Positions 47,729-58,185 of a stretch of 64,000 bases of DNA are shown in pieces. Below the pieces are notes generated by a model. It searched no databases. It was given only the letters and a program-made list of their open reading frames with translations, and was not told the origin of the DNA. Source of the DNA: Cyanobium sp. M30B3 (GTDB taxonomy: Bacteria > Cyanobacteriota > Cyanobacteriia > PCC-6307 > Cyanobiaceae); assembly GCA_018399015.1 (NCBI GenBank), contig CP073761.1, forward strand, positions 2,604,001-2,668,000. Reading direction: 5' to 3'. How positions within the stretch are numbered: the first letter of the stretch is position 1; each line of letters starts with the position of its first letter. Both the position numbers and the translations under genes were made by a program.

Positions 47729-49258
47729 TTGGACACCGGTGCCCCGGATCAGGCCTTCCGCGAGCAGGTTGCCGCTGGCCACACCTTCGTCCCTGTGTGG
47801 AAGCGCTGGCCGGCCGACCTGGAAACCCCCCTCACCACCTGGCTGAAGGTGGGAGCCGCCAGCGACCATGGCGTGCTGCTGGAGTCGGTGGAGGGGGGCG
47901 AGCGGATCGGCCGCTGGAGTTTCGTGGTGGCCGATCCGCTCTGGACCCTCACCAGCCGGGGAGAGCACAGTGAGCGGGTGTGGCGGGATGGTCGCCGGCA
48001 GAGCCTCAGTGGCAACCCCTTTGACCTGTTGCAGGAGTGCCTGGCGCCGCTGTGCTGCGGTGCCGTGCCCGACCTCCCCCCGACGGGCCAGCTGTTCGGC
48101 TTCTGGGGCTACGAGCTGATCCGCTGGGTGGAGCCCAGCGTGCCGGTTCACCCCGCCGCCGAGGGGGCACCGCCGGATGGCTGCTGGATGCTGGCCGACA
48201 GCCTGCTGGTGTTCGACCAGGTGAAGCGTCAGATCACCGCCGTGGCCTACGCCGATCTCAGCAACGGCGCCGATCCTGAGCAGGCCCACCGCGCCGCCTG
48301 CGCCCGGATCGCCCGGCTGGAAGAGCGGATGCATGCCCCCCTGCCGGCAGGCGTCACGCCCCTGCGCTGGCACGACGCGCCGGTGGCGGCCATCGGCCAA
48401 AGGCTGCAGCCGGTGAGCAACCGCAGTCAGGCCGATTTCGAAGCTGCCGTGGTCCAGGCACGGGACCACATCGCCGCGGGGGATGTGTTCCAGCTGGTGA
48501 TCAGCCAGCGGCTGGAAACCCGCATCCAGAGGGACCCCTTCGAGCTGTACCGCAGCCTGCGGATGGTGAATCCCTCGCCGTACATGGCCTTCTTCAACTT
48601 CGGCGGCTGGTATCTGATCGGCTCCAGTCCGGAGGTGATGGTGAAGGCCGATCCGCTGCCGGGCGGCGGCATCAGGGCCTCCCTGCGGCCGATCGCCGGC
48701 ACCCGCCCCCGGGGCCTGGATGAGGCGGAGGATCTGGCCCTGGAGGCCGAACTGCTCGCCGATCCCAAGGAGCGGGCGGAGCACGTCATGCTGGTGGATC
48801 TGGGTCGCAACGACCTGGGCCGGGTGTGCCAGCCCGGCAGCGTCACCGTGACCGACCTGATGGTGATCGAGCGCTACTCCCATGTGATGCACATCGTGAG
48901 CCAGGTGGAGGGGCTGATGGCCGAGGGCAAGACCGTGTGGGACCTGCTGATGGCCTCCTTCCCGGCGGGAACCGTGAGCGGCGCCCCCAAGATCCGGGCC
49001 ATGCAGCTGATCCACGCCCTGGAACCGGATGCCCGGGGGCCCTACTCCGGGGTGTACGGCGCCGTGGACCTGGCTGGTGCCCTCAACACCGCCATCACGA
49101 TCCGCACCATGGTGGTGCTGCCCAGCGGGGAGGGGGACTGGCGGGTGCAGGTGCAGGCCGGGGCCGGCCTGGTGGCCGATTCCCAGCCCGCCGCCGAATA
49201 CCAGGAAACGCTCAACAAGGCCCGGGGCATGCTCAAGGCCCTGGCCTGCCTGCAGTGA
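47729..49258 (+). CDS. trpE: anthranilate synthase component I
   Basis: A 509-residue chorismate-utilising enzyme. GVLLESVEGGERIGRWSFVV carries the Trp-feedback LLES element. DVFQLVISQRLETRIQRDPF, SPEVMVKADPLPGGGIRASL, PIAGTRPRGLDEAEDLALEA, VDLGRNDLGRVCQPGSVTV and FPAGTVSGAPKIRAMQLIHA form the catalytic domain. It makes anthranilate with a TrpG partner not seen here. The start is a TTG (47729); no ATG fits. Confidence 0.94.
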   Translation: MDTGAPDQAFREQVAAGHTFVPVWKRWPADLETPLTTWLKVGAASDHGVLLESVEGGERIGRWSFVVADPLWTLTSRGEHSERVWRDGRRQSLSGNPFDLLQECLAPLCCGAVPDLPPTGQLFGFWGYELIRWVEPSVPVHPAAEGAPPDGCWMLADSLLVFDQVKRQITAVAYADLSNGADPEQAHRAACARIARLEERMHAPLPAGVTPLRWHDAPVAAIGQRLQPVSNRSQADFEAAVVQARDHIAAGDVFQLVISQRLETRIQRDPFELYRSLRMVNPSPYMAFFNFGGWYLIGSSPEVMVKADPLPGGGIRASLRPIAGTRPRGLDEAEDLALEAELLADPKERAEHVMLVDLGRNDLGRVCQPGSVTVTDLMVIERYSHVMHIVSQVEGLMAEGKTVWDLLMASFPAGTVSGAPKIRAMQLIHALEPDARGPYSGVYGAVDLAGALNTAITIRTMVVLPSGEGDWRVQVQAGAGLVADSQPAAEYQETLNKARGMLKALACLQ

Positions 49259-49262
49259 GCGC

Positions 49263-50501
49263 ATGGTGCCGATGACCGCAGCAGCCATCACGCCGGCCCG
49301 GGCCACCCCGGCGTTACTCAAGGGCTTTGAAGTGGAGCTGTTCACCGGCCGGCCCGACGGCAAGGTGGTGGGCTGCAGTGCCGAGGCAGCGGCCGCCCTG
49401 GAGGGCTTTGTCACCGAACCCGACCACCGCAACCTGGAGTACATCACGCCGCCGGCGAGCGATTACGGCAGACAGCTGGCGCTGCTGCTGGAACCCCGGC
49501 ATCGGCTGCGGCCCTGGCTGGCGGAACGGGGCCTCACCCTGCTGCCGGGCAGCACCCTCAGCCTGGGGGACAGCGGCCGGTTTGAGCGCTCCGATCCCAG
49601 CCACCCCTACCACAGCTACATCGAGCGCACCTACGGCACCCGGGTGGTCACGGCGAGTGTGCACATCAACCTGGGGCTCACCGCCGGCAGCGGCTTCGAG
49701 GGCATGGGGGCCCTGTTCGCCGGCCTGCGGCTGCTGCGCTGCGAGGCCGCCCTGCTGCTGGCCCTCAGCGCCAGCTCGCCGTTCCTCGATGGCCGGCCCA
49801 CCGGCGCCCACTCCCAGCGCTGGCTGCAATTCCCGCTCACCCCGCCCGTGGTGCCGCTGTTTCTCAACCACGCCCACTACGTGGCCTGGATGGACGAGCA
49901 ACTGGCCATCGGCAGCATGCAGAACGTGCGCCACCTGTGGACCTCCGTGCGGCCCAACGGCGATCAGCGGCCCCACGACCTCAACCGGCTGGAGATCCGC
50001 ATCTGCGATCTGGTCACCGACCCGCTGCTGCTGCTGGCGATCACCGCCTTCGCCGAGCTGCGCCTGCTGCAACTGGTGGCCGATCCCCAGCGCTGGGATC
50101 CCCTCCAGGCCAGCCAGCTCTCCCCCGCCGCCCTCTCAGCCCTGGCCGACCGCAACGACCAGGCCTGTGCCCGCGCCAGCCTGGATGCCGAGCTCCACCA
50201 CTGGAGGGATGGGCGCCCCGTGCGCTGCGCCGACTGGCTGGCGGCCAGCCTGGCCGATCTCCAGCCGCTGGCCGAGGAGCTGCAACTCACCGCCACCATC
50301 GAGCCACTGCGGCAGGTGCTGCGGGATGGCAACCAGGCCATGCGCTGGCTGGCCCGGTATCGGGCAGGGGAGACGATCGCGGGGATCCTGGAGCAGGAGG
50401 TGGCAGGCATGGCGGCCCAGGAGCGGCAGCTTCAGCTCCGGCCCGACCCGCCCCAGTCCGCTACCAGCCACACAGACGCAGGTGCCGGTGTTTTGGGATG
50501 A
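49263..50501 (+). CDS. gshA: glutamate-cysteine ligase (cyanobacterial type)
   Basis: A protein of about 412 residues. [65 protein letters not shown] and [20 protein letters not shown] match the cyanobacterial glutamate-cysteine ligase family. It makes gamma-glutamylcysteine, the first step of glutathione synthesis. ATG 49263 lies 4 bases after the trpE stop, with a second ATG at 49272. Confidence 0.9.
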   Translation: MVPMTAAAITPARATPALLKGFEVELFTGRPDGKVVGCSAEAAAALEGFVTEPDHRNLEYITPPASDYGRQLALLLEPRHRLRPWLAERGLTLLPGSTLSLGDSGRFERSDPSHPYHSYIERTYGTRVVTASVHINLGLTAGSGFEGMGALFAGLRLLRCEAALLLALSASSPFLDGRPTGAHSQRWLQFPLTPPVVPLFLNHAHYVAWMDEQLAIGSMQNVRHLWTSVRPNGDQRPHDLNRLEIRICDLVTDPLLLLAITAFAELRLLQLVADPQRWDPLQASQLSPAALSALADRNDQACARASLDAELHHWRDGRPVRCADWLAASLADLQPLAEELQLTATIEPLRQVLRDGNQAMRWLARYRAGETIAGILEQEVAGMAAQERQLQLRPDPPQSATSHTDAGAGVLG

Positions 50502-50533
50502 TCCATCCATCCCACGCTGCCAGTTCATCCCCC

Positions 50534-53518
50534 ATGCGGCAGTTCGTGCCTCCCGTTGCCGAACCTTCCCCCAGGGCCACCCGACTGCTGGGTGAACGCC
50601 TGGAACTGGTGGAAGATCTCTGGAAGGCGGTGCTGTTGAGCGAGTGTCCCCCGGAGCAGGCCGAGCGCCTGCTGCGCCTCAAGCATCTCAGCGATCCCAC
50701 GGAGAGCGGAGAGGGGCTGGCCCAGGCGGGCAGCGAGGCGAGCGCCGCCATCGTGCAGCTCATCCGGGAGATGGATCTGGCCGAGGCGATTGCCGCAGCC
50801 CGGGCCTTCTCGCTCTATTTCCAGCTGGTGAACATCCTCGAGCAGCACATCGAGGAGGACAGCTACCTCGACAGCCTCAAGCATCTCAACGAGCCCACGG
50901 TCGCCGATCCCTTCCTGCCTGCCCTGGCCAGCCAGAGCGAGCCAGCCACCTTCCGCCAGCTGTTCGAGCGCCTGCGCAGCCTCAACGTGCCGCCGGCCCA
51001 GCTGGAAACCCTGCTGCGCCACCTCGACCTGCGCCTGGTGTTCACGGCCCACCCCACCGAAATCGTGCGCCACACCGTGCGCCACAAACAGCGGCGCGTG
51101 GCCAGCCTGATCCAGAGGCTGGAGCAGGGCAGTGGGCTCAACCCCCTGGAGCGCCACAACCTGCGCCAGCAGCTCGAAGAAGAGATCCGCCTGTGGTGGC
51201 GCACCGACGAGCTGCACCAGTTCAAGCCCACCGTGCTCGACGAGGTGGACTACGCCCTGCACTACTTCCAGCAGGTGCTGTTCGATGCCATGCCCCTGCT
51301 GCGCCAGCGGGTGAGCACCGCCCTGGCCCAGAGCTATCCGGATGTGGAGGTGCCGCGGGACGCCTTCTGCACCTTCGGCTCCTGGGTGGGCTCCGACCGC
51401 GACGGCAATCCGTCGGTCACCCCGGAGATCACCTGGCGCACGGCCTGCTATCAGCGCCAGCTGATGCTGGAGCGCTACATCCGCTCCGTGGCCGAGCTGC
51501 GCGACCAGCTGAGCATCTCCATGCAGTGGAGCCAGGTGAGTCCGGCCCTGCTGGAATCCCTGGAGCTGGACCGGCTGCGTTTCCCGGAGATCTACGAGGA
51601 ACGGGCAGCCCGCTACCGGCTCGAGCCCTACCGGCTCAAACTCAGCTACGTGCTCGAGCGCTTGCGGCTCACCGAAGCCCGCAACCGGCTGCTGGCCGAT
51701 GCCGGCTGGGAATCCCCCTGCGACAGCAGCACCAGCGTGCCGCTGACCGGCGGCAACCTGGGGGCGAGCACCGGCCCCACCGCCCAGGAGCTCCACTACG
51801 GCTCCGTGGATGAATTCCGCAGCGACCTGGAACTGGTGCTCGAAAGCCTGGAGAGCACCGGGCTGAGTTGTGAGGCGCTGCAACACCTGATCAGCCAGGT
51901 GCAGATCTTCGCCTTCTGCCTGGCCAGTCTCGACATCCGCCAGGAGAGCACCCGCCACAGCGATGCCCTCGATGAGCTGAGCCGCTATCTGCAGCTGCCG
52001 GTGCCCTACGGGGAGATGGACGAACAGCAGCGGATCGACTGGCTGCTCTCCGAACTGCAGACCCGCAGGCCGCTGGTGCCCGCGGCCAGCACCTGGACTG
52101 ATGCCACGGCCCAGACCTTTGCCGTGCTGCGCATGGTGAAGCGGCTGCAGGCCGAGTTCGGCACCCGCATCTGCCACACCTACGTGATCTCGATGAGTCA
52201 CACGGTGTCCGACCTGCTGGAGGTGCTGCTGCTGGCCAAGGAGGCCGGACTGGTGGATCCGGTGGCCCAGCGCTCCTCCCTGCTGGTGGTGCCCCTGTTC
52301 GAGACGGTGGAAGACCTGCAGGGGGCACCGGCGGTGATGGACGCTCTCTTCCAGCAACCCTCCTACCGGCAGCTGCTGGCGGGTCGCGACGGCCAGGAGC
52401 CCCTGCAGGAGGTGATGCTCGGCTACTCCGACAGCAACAAGGACTCCGGCTTCCTCTCCAGCAACTGGGAGATCCACAAGGCCCAGATCGCCCTGCAGCG
52501 CCTGGCCACCCGCCACGATGTCGCCCTGCGCATCTTCCATGGCCGGGGCGGTTCGGTGGGCCGCGGTGGCGGCCCCGCCTACCAGGCGATCCTCGCCCAG
52601 CCCAGCGGCACCCTGCGGGGCCGCATCAAGATCACCGAGCAGGGGGAGGTGCTGGCCTCCAAATACTCCCTGCCCGAACTGGCCCTCTTCAACCTGGAGA
52701 CGGTGACCACGGCGGTGATCCAGAACAGCCTGGTGAGCACGCCGGTGGACGACACCCCCAGCTGGAATGAGCTGATGGGCCGGCTGGCGGCACGATCGCG
52801 CGACTTCTACCGGGCCCTGGTGCACGACAACCCCGAGCTGGTGGCCTTCTTCCAGCAGTGCACGCCGATCGAGGAGATCAGCAAGCTGCAGATCTCCAGT
52901 CGGCCGGCCCGGCGCAAGAGCGGCGCCAAGGACCTCTCCAGCCTGCGGGCGATCCCCTGGGTGTTCGGCTGGACCCAGAGCCGCTTCCTGCTGCCCAGTT
53001 GGTTCGGGGTGGGGGCTGCCCTCCAGGAGGAACTGGAGCGGGATCCGGCCCAGATGGAGCTGCTGCGGCTGCTCTACCAGCGCTGGCCCTTCTTCCGCAT
53101 GCTGATCTCCAAGGTGGAGATGACCCTCTCCAAGGTGGACATCGACCTGGCCCACCACTACGTGCAGGCCCTGGGCCGCGACAGCCATCGCCAGGCCTTC
53201 GAACAGATCTTCCAGACCATCGCCGCCGAGTTCGGCCTCACCCGCGATCTGGTGCTGCAGATCACCGGCCACCAGCGCCTGCTGGATGGGGATCCGGCCC
53301 TGCAGCTCTCGGTTGATCTGCGCAACCGCACGATCGTGCCCCTGGGTTTTCTGCAGGTGGCGCTGCTACGCCGCCTGCGCGATCAGAACCGCCAGCCACC
53401 AATGCGCGAGCCCGACAGCCCGGGGCACGACGGCCGCACCTATTCCCGCAGCGAGCTGTTGCGCGGCGCGCTGCTCACCATCAACGGCATCGCCGCCGGC
53501 ATGCGCAATACCGGCTGA
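50534..53518 (+). CDS. ppc: phosphoenolpyruvate carboxylase
   Basis: A 994-residue [24 protein letters not shown] has the first catalytic His, [20 protein letters not shown] the substrate loop, [20 protein letters not shown] and [20 protein letters not shown] the active-site loops, and it ends [10 protein letters not shown] as PEPCs do. It fixes bicarbonate onto PEP to give oxaloacetate for anaplerosis. ATG 50534 starts 32 bases after gshA. Confidence 0.97.
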   Translation: MRQFVPPVAEPSPRATRLLGERLELVEDLWKAVLLSECPPEQAERLLRLKHLSDPTESGEGLAQAGSEASAAIVQLIREMDLAEAIAAARAFSLYFQLVNILEQHIEEDSYLDSLKHLNEPTVADPFLPALASQSEPATFRQLFERLRSLNVPPAQLETLLRHLDLRLVFTAHPTEIVRHTVRHKQRRVASLIQRLEQGSGLNPLERHNLRQQLEEEIRLWWRTDELHQFKPTVLDEVDYALHYFQQVLFDAMPLLRQRVSTALAQSYPDVEVPRDAFCTFGSWVGSDRDGNPSVTPEITWRTACYQRQLMLERYIRSVAELRDQLSISMQWSQVSPALLESLELDRLRFPEIYEERAARYRLEPYRLKLSYVLERLRLTEARNRLLADAGWESPCDSSTSVPLTGGNLGASTGPTAQELHYGSVDEFRSDLELVLESLESTGLSCEALQHLISQVQIFAFCLASLDIRQESTRHSDALDELSRYLQLPVPYGEMDEQQRIDWLLSELQTRRPLVPAASTWTDATAQTFAVLRMVKRLQAEFGTRICHTYVISMSHTVSDLLEVLLLAKEAGLVDPVAQRSSLLVVPLFETVEDLQGAPAVMDALFQQPSYRQLLAGRDGQEPLQEVMLGYSDSNKDSGFLSSNWEIHKAQIALQRLATRHDVALRIFHGRGGSVGRGGGPAYQAILAQPSGTLRGRIKITEQGEVLASKYSLPELALFNLETVTTAVIQNSLVSTPVDDTPSWNELMGRLAARSRDFYRALVHDNPELVAFFQQCTPIEEISKLQISSRPARRKSGAKDLSSLRAIPWVFGWTQSRFLLPSWFGVGAALQEELERDPAQMELLRLLYQRWPFFRMLISKVEMTLSKVDIDLAHHYVQALGRDSHRQAFEQIFQTIAAEFGLTRDLVLQITGHQRLLDGDPALQLSVDLRNRTIVPLGFLQVALLRRLRDQNRQPPMREPDSPGHDGRTYSRSELLRGALLTINGIAAGMRNTG

Positions 53519-53547
53519 ATCGCCACGAGGTCACCCTGGGCTCCCTG

Positions 53548-54018
53548 TTGCTCCCCTTCCGCCACCTCACGCCCGCCCCGCGCCTGCCGGCGGGCTACCG
53601 GCTGCTGAGCGATGGCCAGCCAACGCCCGCAGCCCTCGACGCCCTGCTGCTGCAGGCCGGCGATCGGCCCCGTGGGGCTGAGCGCTGGCAGCGGGTGCTG
53701 GAGCGCAGCCTCTGGCATCTGCGCATCGAAACCGATGCCGGCCAGCTGGTGGGCTTCGTGCGCGCCACCAGCGACCGGGCCCTCAATGCCAACCTCTGGG
53801 ATCTCTGGGCCGATCTCCACGACCCCCTGCAGGAGGAACTGATGCAGGCCCTGGTGCAGGCCGCGCTTGGGCGCATGCGCCGGGAACTCCCGGGGTGCAG
53901 CATCTCCCTGTCGGCCCCGCCGGGCGCCCAGGCGGCCCTGGAGCGCTGCGGCTTCCTGGTCGACCCCAATGGCATCCGGGCCATGGGTCTGGCCCTGCAG
54001 CCGGAGCACAACGCCTGA
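53548..54018 (+). CDS. GNAT-family acetyltransferase-like protein
   Basis: A protein of about 156 residues starting at TTG 53548. WHLRIETDAGQLVGFVRATS, ALNANLWDLWADLHDPLQEE and LMQALVQAALGRMRREL, then AALERCGFLVDPNGIRAMGL, fit the strand-helix layout of a small GNAT fold. The acetyl-CoA loop is not a classic Q/RxxGxG/A. Substrate is unknown. The start is uncertain because no ATG is available in frame. Confidence 0.65.
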   Translation: MLPFRHLTPAPRLPAGYRLLSDGQPTPAALDALLLQAGDRPRGAERWQRVLERSLWHLRIETDAGQLVGFVRATSDRALNANLWDLWADLHDPLQEELMQALVQAALGRMRRELPGCSISLSAPPGAQAALERCGFLVDPNGIRAMGLALQPEHNA

Positions 54019-54033
54019 GCCCGGGCGCTCCAC

Positions 54034-54062
54034 AAAAAATCCCCTCCACGGCTGTGGAGGGG
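54034..54062 (-). terminator. terminator downstream of tRNA-Arg
   Basis: CCCCTCCAC (54041-54049) and GTGGAGGGG (54054-54062) form a perfect 9-bp stem with a GGCT loop. On the minus strand it is followed by ATTTTTT, so it ends transcripts of the tRNA gene. Confidence 0.85.
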
Positions 54063-54094
54063 ACGGTGCAACTCTCGGATCCCGCAGCAGCCAA

Positions 54095-54168
54095 CGAGCA
54101 TGGAGGGACTCGAACCCCCGACCCTCAGAACCGGAATCTGATGCTCTATCCAACTGAGCTACATGCCC
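54095..54168 (-). tRNA. tRNA-Arg (CCG)
   Basis: A 74-nt cloverleaf on the minus strand. GGGCATG pairs with CATGCTC (one G-T), D arm AGCTCAGTTGGATAGAGC, anticodon loop TTCCGGT giving CCG, T loop GTTCGAGTC. Confidence 0.94.
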
Positions 54169-54252
54169 GCGAAGGAGGCCGGAGTCCGGACCTTGGCAGG
54201 CGGGGGCTGGTGGCCCGAGAGACAGGCCAGACGGGGAGCTGATCAGGAACCT

Positions 54253-55500
54253 GTGGATCGAACCCGTGGATGGATCCGAGGGTCGATTCCGTGGATTCGC
54301 TGGTTTCGCCGGGTTTGCCCGCGGAGAGCCCGTTCAGAGCCCGCCTCGGATGGACCTACCTTAACCGCTCATCGCACCAGGGCCATCCGGCTACAACGCC
54401 TCAGCCTGCAGCAGTTCCGCAACATCGAGCGGCTGGAGCTCAGCCTGGACGCGCCGCGGCTGCTGGTGGTGGGGCCGAACGGGGAGGGCAAGTCCAACCT
54501 GCTGGAGGCGGTGGAGCTGCTGGGCAGCCTGCGCTCCCACCGCAGCGGCAGCGATCGCGACCTGATCCGTCACGGTCAGCCCGGCGCCGTGCTGCGGGGT
54601 CACACCGCCAGCGACGACCTGCTGCAGCTGGAGCTGCGGCGCCAGGGTGGGCGCAGGGCCAGCCGCAACGGCAAGCAGCTGGAGCGGCAGCACGAGCTGC
54701 TGGGCTCCCTGCGCTGCGTGGGCTTCAGCACCCTCGACCTGGAATTGGTGCGGGGAGAGCCGGCCATCCGCCGCCACTGGCTCGACCGGGTGGTGCTGCA
54801 GCTGGAGCCGGTCTATGCCGACCTGCTGAGCCGCTACGGGCGGCTGTTGCGCCAGCGCAGCCAGCTGCTGCGCCGGCGGCTGGGCGGAGAGGCCCTCGAT
54901 GCCCTGCTCGACAGCTTTGATCTGCAGATGGCGGTGATCGGCACCCGGCTGCACCGCCGCCGCCACCGGGCCCTGCAACGCCTGGAGCCCCTGGCCGCCG
55001 CCTGGCAGAGCCGCCTCAGCGGAGGGCGGGAGGCGTTGCAACTGGGCTACCGCAGCGGCACCGCGCTGCAGGGCCCGGATGCGGAAGAGCCCTGGCGCCA
55101 GGCCATGGCCAGCCAATTGCTGGCCCAGCGGCCGGAGGAACTGCGCCTGGGCCAGTGCGGGGTCGGCCCCCAGCGCGACGAGGTGGACCTGTTGCTGGCG
55201 CAGCAGCCCGCCCGCCGCTATGGCTCCGCCGGCCAGCAGCGCACCCTGGTGCTGGCCCTCAAGCTGGCGGAGCTGGAGCTGGTGCAGCAGGTGGTGGGCC
55301 AGCCGCCGCTGCTGCTGCTGGACGACGTGCTGGCGGAACTCGACCCCCAGCGCCAGGGGTTGCTGCTGGATGCGGTGGGAGAGGGCCACCAGTGCCTGGT
55401 GAGCACCACCCATCTGGATGCCTTCACCGGCGGCTGGCGCCACCACTGCCAGGTGATCCGCATGCAAGCCGGCAGCGCACTCCCGTCGATCGACACGTAA
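54253..55500 (+). CDS. recF: DNA replication and repair protein RecF
   Basis: RecF by [20 protein letters not shown] (Walker A), [60 protein letters not shown] (signature) and [20 protein letters not shown] (Walker B). It loads RecA at gaps. Homology begins only around 54385 ([20 protein letters not shown]), where no ATG, GTG or TTG exists. The nearest in-frame start is GTG 54253, which would add 44 unconserved residues, so the true start is unresolved. Confidence 0.85.
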   Translation: MDRTRGWIRGSIPWIRWFRRVCPRRARSEPASDGPTLTAHRTRAIRLQRLSLQQFRNIERLELSLDAPRLLVVGPNGEGKSNLLEAVELLGSLRSHRSGSDRDLIRHGQPGAVLRGHTASDDLLQLELRRQGGRRASRNGKQLERQHELLGSLRCVGFSTLDLELVRGEPAIRRHWLDRVVLQLEPVYADLLSRYGRLLRQRSQLLRRRLGGEALDALLDSFDLQMAVIGTRLHRRRHRALQRLEPLAAAWQSRLSGGREALQLGYRSGTALQGPDAEEPWRQAMASQLLAQRPEELRLGQCGVGPQRDEVDLLLAQQPARRYGSAGQQRTLVLALKLAELELVQQVVGQPPLLLLDDVLAELDPQRQGLLLDAVGEGHQCLVSTTHLDAFTGGWRHHCQVIRMQAGSALPSIDT

Positions 55501-55526
55501 GGTGTGGCGCCTATCGGCCGTGTTCG

Positions 55527-56021
55527 ATGACCCAGAGCCTGCCCTGCCTCCACCCCAACCCGGGATGGACCGGAGCCACCCCCACCTCCCCCCCACAGCC
55601 CAGCTCTCCGATAGCGAACAGCGCCACCAGCTCCGACACGGTGGGCAAGCACTGCATCCTCGAGCTCTACGCCTGCGACAGCTCCAGGCTCGACGACGAG
55701 GCCTTCCTCAGGGACACCATCACCTCCGCCGCGAAACGGGCTGGTGCCACCCTGCTCAACCTGATCACCCACCGCTTCGAGCCCCAGGGCGTCACCGGCC
55801 TGGCCCTGCTGGCCGAGTCGCACATCTCCATCCACACCTGGCCGGAATCGGGCTATGCCGCCGTGGATGTGTTCACCTGCGGTGACCACACCATGCCCGA
55901 GCGGGCCTGTGCCGTGCTCGCCGCCGAACTGGGCGCCGGCACCCACAAGCTCACCAGCTTCCGCCGCGAAACCCCGGCCGCCATCGCCGGCAGTGAACGG
56001 GAGCCGGCCCTGGCGGCCTGA
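55527..56021 (+). CDS. speD: S-adenosylmethionine decarboxylase proenzyme
   Basis: A 164-residue prokaryotic AdoMet[42 protein letters not shown] with the Glu-Ser self-cleavage site that creates the pyruvoyl group, and [20 protein letters not shown] are diagnostic. It supplies decarboxylated AdoMet for spermidine-type polyamines. The N-terminal 38 residues are a Pro/Ser-rich extension. Confidence 0.95.
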   Translation: MTQSLPCLHPNPGWTGATPTSPPQPSSPIANSATSSDTVGKHCILELYACDSSRLDDEAFLRDTITSAAKRAGATLLNLITHRFEPQGVTGLALLAESHISIHTWPESGYAAVDVFTCGDHTMPERACAVLAAELGAGTHKLTSFRRETPAAIAGSEREPALAA

Positions 56022-56036
56022 GCCCGCACACCGGGC

Positions 56037-56882
56037 TTACAGCTCCCGATTGAGTTTGCCGCTCACCAGGCCCTCGAGATCGAGGGCCACCGCAGTGAAG
56101 CCCAGGGCCAGCAGCCCCTGCACCACGTCCCGCCGCAGCCGGTCATCCCCCCAGCGGGTGAAGGCCTCCACCAGGCTGGCCGCAGGCAGTTCGATGCGGG
56201 CCGTCAGCCCCTGGCTGCGCACCCGCACCTCCCGCCAGCCCTGCTGGCGCAACAGATCTTCAGCGGCCGCCACCTGCTGCAGCCGGGCGGCCGTGATCGG
56301 CTCGCCATAGGGAACGCGGGAGGCCAGGCAGGGCTGGGCCGGCTTGTCCCACCAGGGCAGCCCCAGGGCCCGGGAGAGGCAACGCACCCCGGCCTTGTCG
56401 ATCCCCAGGTCGGCGAGGGGGGAGCGCACGCCGAACTCCCGGGCTGCCCGGATTCCGGGACGGTGGTCGAGCAGATCGTCGGCGTTCACGCCGTCCAGCA
56501 CCTGGACGGCGCCCGCCTCGTGGGCAATCGGCGCCAGCAGCTGGTGCAGTTCCCGCTTGCAGGCGTAGCAGCGGTCGCTGGGATTGCTGGCGTAGGCGGG
56601 GTCGGCGAGCTCGGCCGTGGGGATCTCCCGGTGGACCATCCCCAGCCAGCGCGCCTGCTCGGCCGCCTCCCGGCGCAGGTGGGGAGCCAGGGCGGGCGAC
56701 ACCCCGGTGATCGCCACCGCCGCCGGCCCCAGCTGTTCCGCGGCGATGGCGGCCACCAGGGCGCTGTCCACGCCCCCGGAATAGGCCACCACCACCCGTT
56801 CCAGCGCGGCCAGCTCAGCGCGCAGGGCGGCCAGGGCCTCCTCCAGGGGCGGGGGAAGCGGCTCCAGCAGGGACAACACCAT
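56037..56882 (-). CDS. larE: LarE-like ATP-dependent sulfur transferase
   Basis: A 281-residue PP-loop protein. VVVAYSGGVDSALVAAIAAE is the ATP-binding loop. NPSDRCYACKRELHQLLAPI, VLDGVNADDLLDHRPGIRAA, and KPAQPCLASRVPYGEPITAA with the conserved Cys follow. In lactobacilli LarE donates its Cys sulfur to the nickel-pincer cofactor of lactate racemase. No larA, larB or larC is seen here, so the acceptor is unknown. Confidence 0.9.
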   Translation of the reverse strand: MVLSLLEPLPPPLEEALAALRAELAALERVVVAYSGGVDSALVAAIAAEQLGPAAVAITGVSPALAPHLRREAAEQARWLGMVHREIPTAELADPAYASNPSDRCYACKRELHQLLAPIAHEAGAVQVLDGVNADDLLDHRPGIRAAREFGVRSPLADLGIDKAGVRCLSRALGLPWWDKPAQPCLASRVPYGEPITAARLQQVAAAEDLLRQQGWREVRVRSQGLTARIELPAASLVEAFTRWGDDRLRRDVVQGLLALGFTAVALDLEGLVSGKLNREL

Positions 56883-56984
56883 CAACCTGGGCCAGGCCCG
56901 TGGGCAGACCGGATCCTGGCAAACTCCGCCGCAGGCTGACGCCCAGCTGAACCCCGATAGCATCGGCGCACGCACCTGCCCGCC

Positions 56985-58166
56985 ATGAGCCCCAGCAGCA
57001 CCCAGACGCCGCAGCGGGGCACCGGCCGGGGCATCGGCATCCGCACCGCCGCCGGCAGCGATGAGCGGGCCCACGGGCAGCTGCACGTGTACGACGGCGA
57101 CGGCAAAGGCAAGAGCCAGGCCGCTCTCGGGGTGGTGCTGCGCACGATCGGCCTGGGCATCTGCGAGCAGAAACGCACCCGCGTGCTGCTGCTGCGCTTC
57201 CTCAAAGGCCCCGGCCGGGCCTACGACGAGGACGCCGCCATCGAGGCGCTGCAGCAGGGCTTTCCGCACCTGATCGACCAGGTGCGCACCGGCCGCGGTG
57301 ACTTCTTCACCGCCGAGGAGGCCACCCAGTTCGATCGCCAGGAGGCCCAGCGAGGCTGGGACATCGCCAAGGGCGCCATCGCCTCCGACCTCTATTCCGT
57401 GGTGGTGCTCGACGAGCTCAACCCCGTGCTCGATCTGGGCCTGCTCGACGCCGAGGAGGTGTGCCGCACCCTGGCCGCCAAGCCGGCCGGCATGGAGGTG
57501 ATCTGCACGGGCCGGGGCGCGCCGCGGCAGCTGGTGCAGCTGGCCGACCTGCATTCCGAGATGCGCGCCCACCGCCGCCATGGCCAGGGGGCCGAGGAGG
57601 CGATTCCCCTCGGCCTCGACGGCATCGAGATCTACACAGGCGAAGGCAAGGGCAAGAGCACCAGTGCCCTGGGCAAGGCCCTGCAGGCGATCGGCCGGGG
57701 CATCAGCCAGGACAAGAGCCACCGGGTGCTGATCCTGCAGTGGCTCAAGGGGGGCAGCGGCTACACCGAGGACGCCGCCATTGCCGCCCTGCGCGAGAGC
57801 TACCCCCACCTGGTGGACCACCTGCGCTCGGGCCGCGACGCGATCGTGTGGCGCGGCCAGCAGCAGCCGATCGACTACGTGGAGGCTGAACGGGCCTGGG
57901 AGATCGCCCGAGCAGCGATCTCCAGCGGTCTCTACAAAACCGTGATCCTCGATGAGATCAACCCCACCGTGGATCTGGAACTCCTGCCGGTGGAACCGAT
58001 CGTGCAGACCCTGCTGCGCAAGCCCGCTGAAACCGAGGTGATCCTCACCGGCCGCTGCAAGAACCGCCCCGCCTACTTCGACCTGGCGTCGGTGCACTCA
58101 GAGATGGTGTGCCACAAGCACTACGCCGAACGCGGCATTGATCTCAAGCGCGGGGTGGATTACTGA
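56985..58166 (+). CDS. tandem-duplicated CobO/BtuR-like P-loop protein
   Basis: A 393-residue protein made of two similar halves. Half one (about 30-195): LHVYDGDGKGKSQAALGVVL, AAIEALQQGFPHLIDQVRTG, YSVVVLDELNPVLDLGLLDA, EVICTGRGAPRQLVQLADLH. Half two (about 210-385): IEIYTGEGKGKSTSALGKAL, AAIAALRESYPHLVDHLRSG, KTVILDEINPTVDLELLPVE, EVILTGRCKNRPAYFDLASV. Each resembles cob(I)alamin adenosyltransferase of the CobO type, with two intact P-loops. It may adenosylate corrinoids or have a new role. Confidence 0.82.
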   Translation: MSPSSTQTPQRGTGRGIGIRTAAGSDERAHGQLHVYDGDGKGKSQAALGVVLRTIGLGICEQKRTRVLLLRFLKGPGRAYDEDAAIEALQQGFPHLIDQVRTGRGDFFTAEEATQFDRQEAQRGWDIAKGAIASDLYSVVVLDELNPVLDLGLLDAEEVCRTLAAKPAGMEVICTGRGAPRQLVQLADLHSEMRAHRRHGQGAEEAIPLGLDGIEIYTGEGKGKSTSALGKALQAIGRGISQDKSHRVLILQWLKGGSGYTEDAAIAALRESYPHLVDHLRSGRDAIVWRGQQQPIDYVEAERAWEIARAAISSGLYKTVILDEINPTVDLELLPVEPIVQTLLRKPAETEVILTGRCKNRPAYFDLASVHSEMVCHKHYAERGIDLKRGVDY

Positions 58167-58185
58167 AGCGGAGTGCACGACTGAA

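Noticed and set aside
50525-53272. 915-codon frame antisense to ppc
   Set aside because: It has no domain features and Gln/His/Leu-rich composition; the plus-strand frame is a full PEP carboxylase.
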